This document shows, piece by piece, positions 26,001 through 38,000 of a stretch of 64,000 nt of DNA. Origin of the DNA: Alentia gelatinosa. Lineage: Eukaryota; Annelida; Polychaeta; Phyllodocida; Polynoidae. Every line of letters begins with the position of its first letter. The first letter of the stretch is position 1. The notes under the pieces were generated by a model. The model saw only the letters and a program-made list of their open reading frames with translations. It did not search any database and was not told the DNA's origin. The stretch covers positions 62,001-126,000 of the forward strand of contig OX465592.1 of assembly GCA_950022655.1 (NCBI GenBank), in the 5' to 3' direction. The position numbers and the translations under genes were made by a program.

Positions 26001-29000
26001 CGCATGTAAAGTGGGCCCCCGGGTATCAGCAGGCGCTACTTCCAGTAAGTAGCACAGGGATGCCAGTTTGTAGGATTTTGCCTACATGTAAGATTTTCAT
26101 TCTAGTCTAAAATATATATGGAATCTTCAAGAAATTGTGTATGTTCTAAGAACAATATAGACTCCAGCTTTTCTAAATCTTATATAAACTTGTTTTGTAA
26201 TTGTTCAAAATTTTTAATTTTTAATTCAGCTACCCCAGCGCACACAGTTAGAAAGCCTATGAGCCTAGAGCTGTAGGATGGTAGGATTCCTGTAGGAAAT
26301 CCTCCTACGGACAAGGGCAAACCAGAATGCTGACATCTGATTGGCTTAAAATATGTCATGTGAGAATTCAGTTATGGGAGCCCTACCAAGTGTAAAAAGA
26401 AATCAGAGGAATACCTTTTGAACTTGTAAAGATATTTTGTAGAATATAGAATTGATAATGTGTGATAATTTATTCCAAATGGATTTCTTTGGATAGTTTC
26501 CCATTTAGTGCAGAACTACATATAGCTCTCAGAGCAGATATTCAGATATCATATACTGTCAGTCTATATCCAAGGATCTGCTGGGACAGCAAATGTGTTT
26601 TAGGTGAGACATCGACTGGCCTCACTCCCTATGTAGGATTTTTTCCTCACCCCAACTGGCATCCCCGGTAGCAGTGCGCATTTCAAGCCAGTATTCCACC
26701 AAGCAGACAACTTTCTTTACTCAGTGATTTGGTTTAACATCCTTCGTTCTTAGTACAGTTGGTACATAAAGAGGGTGCGCTGTTCAGCGAATAAGTACGC
26801 CGGTTTCCATCAGCTCCCTTGTTTGCTCGTATACAACAATAATTGTGGTCATCTTGTAGTTGCCTATCACAGTACACCCACACATGGAGTAAAGCTTTAG
26901 TATGTAGATGACGGTAATCTTCAGATAAATACCTTTAACATTTGTCCTTGTTATACTAGATGATACATATACATAGACCTGTGTGGTACATCAGATCATG
27001 TTGGGTACGGACTCCATCATCACCTTTTTGGTCATCTTTTTAAATTACTCGTAGGTCGGTGTTGATCTTACGATTGGTGGCATACTGTTCCATGTAACAG
27101 CGGTCCCATATTCTATGCTTCTCTTATAAGTGTCTAGTTTGGGTCTAATTATTTTAAGTACTTTGGCCTCGTTTTGTCTGGTCATGATTGTCCGTACATC
27201 AATATACTCAGGTCTCATGGATCTGGTAAGCGTAGTTTAGTAGATGTGCATGCCGCCTGTCGGCAAGGTACGGCATGTTTGCTATATTGTGTACATTTTC
27301 CACATGGGACCGTTTTCCCACTACGTTTAGACCAGCTGAGTTGAACAGTACCGTGTACAGCGCCCGTATGGAGGTTGCCTGCAGATCAGGGCCCTGTTTT
27401 CAGTTGACACGATCTCAAGTTGAGACCGTTTGAAAGGCAAACTGTTTTTCAGTTGACACGATCTCTGGGGATCTCAGCCTGAGACTGAGATGCGACCGTT
27501 TGGGTGATTTCAGTGTTTTTCAGTTGTGATGATTTCAAGGGATCTCAAGTGAAATGATCTCCCAAACGGTCTCCACCTGAGACCAGATGATACTTGTCAT
27601 AACTTATTTTTTTATGTGCTAAAACTTATTCAAATTAGAAAATATTTAGAGCGAAGGGTACTATTAATCTGACATACCTATATCCCAAATTTCAAAATTT
27701 TCTTGTGGTTGTTGAGACTGTGATAAACATTTGTCTGGAAATCTGAAAAATGCAGGCACTGCCCCACTCAAACAGCTTGTGTATACCTACTGTAATGCTC
27801 GATTTAATTGAGCAGGGTAGGGTCAAGGTCACTCCATATTTATAAATAACAACACTACCCATTCACAAAGAAAAATATGCCTGACTCTTGAAATATTCAA
27901 TAGAAAATTATGAAATCTTAGGATTCGATTGGATGGACATGGAGAATTATTCGCTGTAAATATGGTCTAATTTGAATAAGTATAAGTGTCTCAAATCAAT
28001 AATTTCTTAGTGCAGTACCTTGTACTTGGCAGAAATGATCTCTAGGGATCTCAGCTAAAACGATCACAACCTGAGATCACCCTGAGATCCGCTGTGGCGC
28101 ACTGAGACCATGACTGAAAAACAGTTGCCGCCATTGATCTCCCAAACGGTCTTAGAATCGCTCATGGATCTCAGCGGATCTCAGCTTGAGATCATCTCGA
28201 CTGACAAACAGGGCCCTGGTCTATTTGAACCATCTGTCGGGTTGTTGGAATCACTCGCTAGATGTTCCAGCAGGCGTTGGCTCTGAGTTAGCGGGTGGAC
28301 TTGACGTCTGTTGGGGGGTGTTGGGGGGTGTCGGGGGGTGTGGGGGGGGGGGGGGTGTGGGGGGAGTGGGGGGTGTTGGGGGTTGCCAGCACGTCGGGTG
28401 TCTGGTCATCTGCCGGCTGAAATGTACTTTTTGCCCAGTGCCCCACCCGATGTACATTTTCTCATCTGCCAGACGGAGTTTCTCCCACCAGACCTATTCT
28501 ATTAGTTTTTGTTGGCTGGAATTGTGCGTCTGGCCAATGGATTTGAAGAGAGTATGCACCCACCGTGAGTTTTGCTGGGATCTGCCTAGAGAGAACGCTG
28601 TCAACATTGAACGGTTGAAACCGCCAATGCATTCACTCCTGCGCTGAGACAAGATTCAGACAGTTTGGATACTCCAGGTAGAATTTTAGCACCAGAGTGT
28701 GCCATACACATTCATAACATCAAGCCTTATCTGTATTTACCTTCATTGTTTGCTTAACCACACAGATATTTGACAATCTCTCAAATTTTCCCTCCAAATT
28801 CCAACATGGCGGCACACTGCTCCACTCGATATGCGGCTTTCGCGTGTTCAGAGCGGTGCAGTGTTTGGCCGCCCGATGCGCTGCCGATCAGCTTAGTGGA
28901 GAAGTCAATTACTGTGTGAAATGCATCCGCCAGTCGGCGCCACTGTCCGCTCACCGCTGCTCTGTCTGAGGCGTCGGGCGGGGTGCCGGCTGGCCATCTG

Positions 29001-32000
29001 CTGGCACGTCGGCCCGGTGGAAGCACACGCCAGATGGTTGTACAACGATCACACAAATGTCTGCCGGAGTTTTCGGTGGAGCAGCTATGCAAATAGAGAC
29101 CATTTAGCCAGACGTTTCAACCGACGACTGCCAAAAGGCCAGCTGGAAGGTCTTTGCGTCAAAAAAACGTGTGGCTGGTGGAATCTTTGTATTTCCCTCT
29201 CTACAGTAGTGTCAAGATGTCCCGGTCAGACTATAAATGGTGACTATTTTCAAATTTCTCTTTATACAGTAATTTCAAGATGTCCTGGAAAGACGATAGG
29301 TGACGACTGTTACGTCATACAGGAAACCCAAGCGTCCTGGTCCACGGCAGAAGGGGACTGTTCAACATTGGCCTCGGTGATCGGACTGCCCGGAGGCGGC
29401 CAGCTGGCCATGCCCAAGACGCAGCAGCTCATGTCGCAGCTCAAACTCTACCTCGAGCAGTTCCGCGCCGGGAAGTCCTTCATCGAGCAGGAGAAGGTCA
29501 CCTCCTTCTGGTTGGGAGGTCACGAGGAGGCCGCGCGCTTCGGGAACCCCGGATACCCGGTGTGGAGGTGGCTCAAAGGTAACTTATATCAGGGACAATC
29601 GTTAACCCTATATATATATATATATATCACCTGTGATATATATGGATATGTATTATATATGATATATATCCCTATTTATATATATAGATATATATCATAT
29701 ATAATATATCCCTATTTATATCACCAGTGTGGAGGTGGCTCAAAGGTACGTCATATCAGGGAAGTGTTTTATAGTCGCCACAATCGTTAACCCTATAAAT
29801 ATATCACCAGTGATATATTTGCCCCGCTGCAAGATATCTGCAGTATTTACCACCAATGTGTGAATGAGACAATAATCATGCCAAAACAGACAAAAAGAAG
29901 GCAAAATTTAAAGAATAAAAAAGTAAGATATTTGCAGCATTTGATTGTTTTTTGTTGCTGGTCACGCCCTTTGTGGTCTTACTTTGACGTATCTCTGTAT
30001 TGATGTACAGACAGATATCCTTTTTTTTTTGTGGTCTTACTTTGACGTCTCTCTGTATTGATGTACAGACGGAAATCCTTGTTTTCTGTGGTCTTACTTT
30101 GACGACTCTCTGTATCGATGTACAGACAGATATCCTTGTTTTTCTGTGGTCTTACTTTGACGTCTCTCTGTATCGATGTACAGACAGATATCCTTGTTTT
30201 TCTGTGGTCTTACTTTGACGACTCTCTGTTTTGATGTACAGACAGATATCCTTGTTTTTCTGTGGTCTTACTTTGACGTCACTCTGTATTGATGTACAGA
30301 CAGATATCCTTGTCTTTTGTGGTCTTACTTTGACGACTCTCTGTATTGATGTACAGACGGAAATCCTTGTTTTCTGTGGTCTTACTTTGACGTCTCTCTG
30401 TATTGATGTACAGACAGATATCCTTGTTTTTCTGTGGTCTTACTTTGACGTCTCTCTGTATCGATGTACAGACGGAAATCCTTGTTTTTCTGTGGTCTTA
30501 CTTTGACGTCTCTCTGTATTGATGTACAGACGGAAATCCTTGTTTTTCTGTGGTCTTACTTTGACATCTCTCTGTATTGATGTACAGACGGAAATCCTTG
30601 TTTTCTGTGGTCTTACTTTGACGTCTCTCTGTATTGATGTACAGACAGATATCCTTGTTTTTCTGTGGTCTTACTTTGACGTCACTCTGTATTGATGTAC
30701 AGACAGATATCCTTGTCTTTTGTGGTCTTACTTTGACGTCTCTCTGTATTGATGTACAGACAGATATCCTTGTTTTTCTGTGGTCTTACTTTGACGTCTC
30801 TCTGTATCGATGTACAGACGGAAATCCTTGTTTTTCTGTGGTCTTACTTTGACGTCTCTCTGTATTGATGTACAGACGGAAATCCTTGTTTTCTGTGGTC
30901 TTACTTTGACGTCTCTCTGCATCGATGTACAGACAGATATCCTTGTCTTCTGTGGTCTTACTTTGACGTCTCTGTTTTGGTGTTTCAGGTTTGGCGACTT
31001 TCACTGACCAGGGCTGCTTTCGGGATGAGAGTGGGTCCCCGGATGTGGGCAGTCCCAGCACCATCGCAGTGCTCACACCACAGAAATGCCAGCAGCTGTG
31101 CCACAACTACAAGTACGCCGCTACACAGGTGGGAATCACCTACACTTAATGTGGGAAACACACTCTCTGATTTCATTGCCACTGATTCACTCCCTTAATC
31201 ATAACCCAGTCTTAACATGTCTCAGGTGAGTTGGCGCAGGGCGTCGACCATCACAGCGGGATTTATGGATGGGGGGTGGTGGTCATTAGTGGGAGTAAGC
31301 GATTTCTGTTTACACTGGACGACTGACTGTTTATTGTGAGAGCTTTTGGGCCACCAATAAAAGAACAAGTATTTAATCTTAGTCTCCGGGCCTAAATCAG
31401 TGAGTGGGGCTCCGTCTGTGTTTGGCAGGGCCATTTCTCCTCACTTAGTGACTAATTATGGGCCAATATCGTAGGCACCATGAGGGGTATTTCTTAAACT
31501 CTGTTGTCACTGACAATGGGAAGAAACAGGGCCCTGTTTTTCAGTAACGACAATCGTTTTGGGCGACGTGTTTTTGGCGTCAGTGTTCGATAGACACGAC
31601 ACTTTAGTGAATAGGCGATATGTCATGAGCGTAAGAGTCGCAGATCGTACAGACGTGTTTTACAGTCACGACAATCGTGGGATTACGTGATTGAAAATAT
31701 CGCCCAAAGTGTCGTCCGTTCATGACACCTATGGACATGTCGTACAGAATGCGCAACTCCCCTTCCCGTTCGAATTAAGCAATGAGATTTTAACACGGGT
31801 ATGGTATACAAATGACCTATAATCGTCCTAAATATGAAGAAGATTGGCTGCACCGTTCCGAAGTTATCGGCGTTTGAATTTCGTCATAGCAATCGTCTGC
31901 TCTGGTGGCCAGTGTATTTTCCCGACGCCTCCGCTTATTTATGCAACGCCCTTGACATGGTTTGACTTGACTGCCATCGGGAGGTGGGAGGGGGTGACTG

Positions 32001-35000
32001 GCCACCAGAGCAGACAATTGCTATGACGAAATTCGAACACCAATAACTTCGAGATGGTGCAGCCTATTTTCTTCATATTTGAGACGATTATAGGTCAAAT
32101 GTATTTCTTACTCGTGTAAAAGTTTCATGGCTTAATTCTGTCGGGAAGTGGGAAAATCCTCTATATACGCACAGTGATGTGTTATAGAACCTAAGACAGT
32201 TCTATACTTGTCGTAGTGGCCGAAATTTTTCGCGGCGATCGTGAGTGGCGCACTACGATCGTGTCTATAGAACAGCGGCCATTTTGTGTCTTCCAGAATG
32301 TCGTGGAATCGCTGGACAATCGTACGGTATCGTTGGCCGACGATGTTGTTACTGAAAAACAGGGCCCAGGTTCCTTAATTTATCAGTCCCGATTTCAGAA
32401 GGTACACGTCCATGGAGAGCATTTTCAAATCTGGGGCAAAGTTCTTGAGGGGGGTGCTACACTCACTGACTCAATTTCTAGGCCTTGCCTGAGCTTACGA
32501 TAGTCCTTTTGTCGCCAAGAAAGGAACAATCATGTTCCGAAATCGTAGAGTGTGTTATGGCCTTTAGGGTGTGTTCCATTGCAGGGTGGTCACCTGTTTT
32601 TGTGTGGAGACGTGTACGGAGCATACGCCACTTTTCTTTGTATTTAATGTGGAGACTTTGATGTGATGTTATAGGGCTGGTAATCTGTGTTGTATTTAAT
32701 GCAGACAGACTTTGATATGTTACAGGCTGGTAACCTGTGTTGTATTTAATGCAGACAGACTTTGATATGTTACAGACTGGTAACCTGTGTTGTATTTAAT
32801 GCAGACAGACTTTGATATGTTACAGGCTGGTAACCTGTGTTGTATTTAATGCAGACAGACTTTGACATGTTACAGGCTGGTAACCTGTGTTGTATTTAAT
32901 GCAGACAGACTGATATGTTACAGGCTGGTTACCTGTGTTGTATTTAATGCAGACAGACTTTGATATGTTACAGGCTGGTAACCTGTGTTGTATTTAATGC
33001 AGACAGACTTTGATATGTTACAGGCTGGTAACCTGTGTTGTATTTAATGCAGACAGACTTTGATATGTTACAGGCTGGTAACCTGTGTTGTATTTAATGC
33101 AGACAGACTTTGATATGTTACAGGCTGGTAACCTGTGTTGTATTTAATGCAGACAGACTTTGATATGTTACAGGCTGGTAACCTGTGTTGTATTTAATGC
33201 AGACAGACTTTGATATGTTACAGGCTGGTAACCTGTGTTGTATTTAATGTGGAGACTTTGACATATTGCAGGCTGGTAACCTGTGTTGTATTTAATGCAG
33301 ACAGACTGATATGTTACAGGCTGGTAACCTGTGTTGTATTTAATGCAGACAGACTTTGATATGTTACAGGCTGGTAACCTGTGTTGTATTTAATGCAGAC
33401 AGACTGATATGTTACAGGCTGGTAACCTGTGTTGTATTTAATGCTGACAGACTTTGATATGTTACAGGCTGGTAACCTGTGTTGTATTTAATGCTGACAG
33501 ACTTTGATATGTTACAGGCTGGTAACCTGTGTTGTATTTAATGCTGACAGACTTTGACATATTGCAGGCTGGTAACCTGTGTTGTATTTAATGCAGACAG
33601 ACTTTGACATATTGCAGGCTGGTAACCTGTGTTGTATTTAATGCAGACAGACTTTGACATATTACAGGCTGGTAACCTGTGTTGTATTTAATGCAGACAG
33701 ACTGATATGTTACAGGCTGGTAATCTGTGTTGTATTTAATGCAGACAGACTTTGATATGTTACAGGCTGGTAACCTGTGTTGTATTTAATGCAGACAGAC
33801 TGATATGTTACAGGCTGGTAACCTGTGTTGTATTTAATGCAGACAGACTTTGACATATTGCAGGCTGGTAATCTGTGTTGTATTTAGTGCAGACAGACTT
33901 TGACATATTGCAGGCTGGTAACCTGTGTTGTATTTAATGCAGACAGACTGATATGTTACAGGCTGGTAACCTGTGTTGTATTTAATGCAGACAGACTTTG
34001 ACATATTGCAGGCTGGTAATCTGTGTTGTATTTAGTGCAGACAGACTTTGACATATTGCAGGCTGGTAACCTGTGTTGTATTTAATGCAGACAGACTGAT
34101 ATGTTACAGGCTGGTAACCTGTGTTGTATTTAATGCTGACAGACTTTGATATGTTACAGGCTGGTAACCTGTGTTGTATTTAATGCAGACAGACTTTGAT
34201 ATGTTACAGGCTGGTAACCTGTGTTGTATTTAATGCAGACAGACTTTGACATATTGCAGGCTGGTAACCTGTGTTGTATTTAATGTGGAGACTTTGATAT
34301 GTTACAGGCTGGTAACCTGTGTTGTATTTAATGCAGACAGACTTTGACATATTGCAGGCTGGTAACCTGTGTTGTATTTAATGCAGACAGACTGATATGT
34401 TACAGGCTGGTAACCTGTGTTGTATTTAATGCAGACAGACTTTGATATGTTACAGGCTGGTAACCTGTGTTGTATTTAATGCAGACAGACTGATATGTTA
34501 CAGGCTGGTAACCTGTGCTCCTGCGGAGACACGTATGGCGCATACGGCGCTACTGGGGGCTGCAACACTCCGTGTGAAGGCAACTCCTCCCTGAACTGCG
34601 GAGGCCGCGACAAAAACAGGATCCTGCTCAACGGAGGTCTGTGGAATTTACTTTTATCTCACCTCTGTTATTCTTGTGCCATAGGTTTAGTTATGAACTA
34701 ATTCTCCATGGCCTTTTGAGTATTAGTACTAATACTCAATGGGCAATGACGTCGCACATGTCATGATGTCAAATTCTAGTGTATTACTAAATGTCAAGCT
34801 TTGTGAACTTGAAATGCACTCACTAATGCTAGTGTATTACTAAATGTCAAGCTTTGTGGTTCATGTCTACAAAATCATAGATTATTGTCTATTCAACAAA
34901 CCAAAAAGATTTTGTCACAGTCGTTGTTCTGAATAGTGCTTGAATATCTGTAAGTGGATCCTGCTCAACGGAGGTCTGTGGAATTTACTTTTATCTCACC

Positions 35001-38000
35001 TCTATATTCTTGTGCCATAGGTTTAGTTATGAACTAATTCTCCATGGCCTTTTGAGTATTAGTACTAATACTCAATGGGCAATGACGTCGCACATGTCAT
35101 GATGTCAAATTCTAGTGTATTACTAAATGTCAAGCTTTGTGAACTTGAAATGCACTCACTAATGCTAGTGTATTACTAAATGTCAAGCTTTGTGGTTCAT
35201 GTCTACAAAATCATAGATTATTGTCTATTCAACAAACCAAAAAGATTTTGTCACAGTCGTTGTTCTGAATAGTGCTTGAATATCTGTAAGTGTTTATTAG
35301 TAAATGTATGTTTATACGTTTTTCTTATTGGACAACATTCAAAAATGCCAACTTGCAGGCGAATTGTATGTCTATTTTTTCCTGAATAAAAAAAAAAATT
35401 AAAATGAAGTGATATGAATGTGGAGTGGTATGACCGTGGAGTGGTATGAATGTGGAGTGGTGTGAGTGGAGTGGTGTGAGTGTGGAGTGGTGTGAGTGTG
35501 GAGTGGTATGAATGTGGAGTGGTGTGAGTGTGGAGTGGTATGAATGTGGAGTGGTGTGAGTGTGGAGTGGTATGAATGTGGAGTGGTATGAGTGTGGAGT
35601 GGTATGAATGTGGAGTGGTGTGGTGTGAATGTGGAGTGGTGTGAATGTGGAGTGGTGTGAATGTGGAGTGGTGTGAATGTGGAGTGGTGTGAATGTGGAG
35701 TGGTGTGAATGTGGAGTGGTATGAATGTGGAGTGGTGTGAAAGTGGAGTGGTGTGAATGTGGAGTGGTGTGACCGTGGAGTGGTCTGAATGTGGAGTGGT
35801 GTGAATGTGAAGTGGTGTGAATGTGGAGTGGTGTGAATGTGGAGTGATGTGAATGTGGAGTGGTGTGAATGTGGAGTGGTGTGGTGTGAATGTGGAGTGG
35901 TGTGAGTGTGAATGTGGTGTGAATGTGGAGTGGTGTGAATGTGGAGTGGTGTGGTGTGAATGTGGAGTGGTGTGGTGTGAATGTGGTGTGAATGTGGAGT
36001 GGTGTGAATGTGGAGTGGCGTGAATGTGAAGTGGTGTGGTGTGAATGTGGTGTGAATGTGGAGTGGTGTGGTGTGAATGTGGTGTGAATGTGGAGTGGTG
36101 TGAATGTGGTGTGAATGTGGAGTGGTGTGAATGTGGAGTGGTGTGAATGTGGAGTGGCGTGAATGTGGAGTGGAGTGGTGTGAATGTGGAGTGGCGTGAA
36201 TGTGGAGTGGTGTGGTGTGAATGTGGTGTGAATGTAGAGTGGTGTGAATGTGGAGTGGTGTGAATGTGGAGTGGTGTGGTGTGAATGTGGTGTGAATGTG
36301 GAGTGGTGTGGTGTGAATGTGGTGTGAATGTGGAGTGGTGTGAATGTGGAGTGGTGTGACGTGAATGTGGAGTGGTGTGGTGTGAATGTGGTGTGAATGT
36401 GGAGTGGTGTGAATGTGGTGTGAATGTGGAGTGGTGTGAGACAGATGAATGAGCATTGCGAGGCATTCAGACGATATGGAGATAGACGACTGTAACCAAA
36501 ACGAGTTGCTTTCTGTTCTTCTCACTCCTGTATATACCAAATGAAGTAAATAACAATACTTTGACATTTAGTAATACACTAGCATTAGTGAATGCACTGC
36601 AACTTCAGCCTCGAGTGGTTTACAGAGCCAGCTGTTGTTTCAATAATGGGATGAGATATATATAGAGAATAAGTACACAGACAATAACCAGTAAGAATTT
36701 TTTTTATTATTTAATTTCTTTATTGAGTCAATAAGTAATACACATGTCGGATTTTCAAAACCTGCTAAATTGGCCAAAATAGGCTTATTTAAGACTGATG
36801 CTGTATAAATGTATCTTATCAATGTAAAAATGACAGTTTTTGGTGCATCTTTTGATAGTCTTTCATTCCAACATAGGGTTTTGTATAGCTCAGAGGTATT
36901 TTTCCTTCCGAAAATCAGCAAAAACTAGTGTTTTTCATGATTTCCAATTTTTTTCAAAATCTAAGAGGCACAATGTTGGGCCAATTGTTTCTATTAATTT
37001 GTTTAAAGGATATGTCATGAGAAGTGTAGACATTATATTTTTGAAAATTAGTTAAAGTTTGAAAAAATATTAGAATTGTCAAAACTATCCAGGACCTTCA
37101 AATTTTCCAACATAAAGACCCATACAGCATGTTGTCTGACTTCTCAATTTTCAGAGGACAAAACTAATGAAATATGTAGCGAGAAATTGATTTTTCTTTA
37201 TTGTAAAATGTTGACCAAAGTCTTGACTGTTATACCTGAAAGTTTCAACATAATCTGATTATCTATTTGGATATTTAAAGCATTCTGATTCCATGATGAT
37301 AATTTTCCAAAAATTGGGGTGTTGGACAACACGCCTGTTAAAAGATGTCTAGAAGAAATAATTATCATAATAGGATAACAAATATCCCTGTATATGTTAA
37401 GTATCCCTATCACTTATAAATACCCAGGTTGGTTTTTTTCTAAATGAAAATATATACATTTTGTGATTCAAAAACTGAAAACGTGTTGTCCGACACCCCG
37501 GGGTGTCGGACAACACGCTCTGATATAAGTCATGATTTTGTGGTTGTTTCTTATCAGTAATTGAGTTGTTTGCTTTGAAAAACATAGCTTTTTATCATTT
37601 CAATAAGAATATAAAGGATTATTGTTACTGATATCATCTTATTCATTGTTCTGAGTAGTTTTAAAAACGTGTTGTCCGACACCCCGCGTGTTGTCAGACA
37701 CCCCTGCCTGGCCCAAACCCAAATGTGGCTCAGAGCTTTTGTTTAAAATCTAATATTTGATAAAGGTGTTTAGGGTCAAATATAACATATGTCATCATTT
37801 GATAATAGTTTTTCTATATTCTTAAGCTCTTAAAATGTTTCTTGAAATTTCAAATATGTTAGGGGGGTGTAGAACATGCAGTATTATACACAATTTCAAA
37901 AGGCTCTCAAATCTAAACTATTTGTCTGATTTTGTTGGAATAAAGTTTTTTTGGAAGGTACTTGGTCGGTAACTGATATAGGATATAAAAAGCAGTACTA

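Larger units (their letters stand above)
25698..29269 (+). other. Intron 6
   Basis: 3.6 kb. Donor array (to 26050), AT-rich part (26050-27389, no gene), family-B TIR element (27390-28215), a G-rich tract (28312-28382) within non-coding sequence, then GC-richer sequence (28800-29160) without a domain, ending at the duplicated acceptor of exon 7. Confidence 0.7.

Noticed and set aside
28251..28457. Pro-rich minus-strand ORF and Gly-rich plus-strand ORFs
   Set aside because: They arise from the G-rich tract in intron 6.
35251..36567. His/Thr/Pro-rich minus-strand ORFs of 355-438 codons
   Set aside because: They translate the 16-bp array; no unique sequence with coding character.
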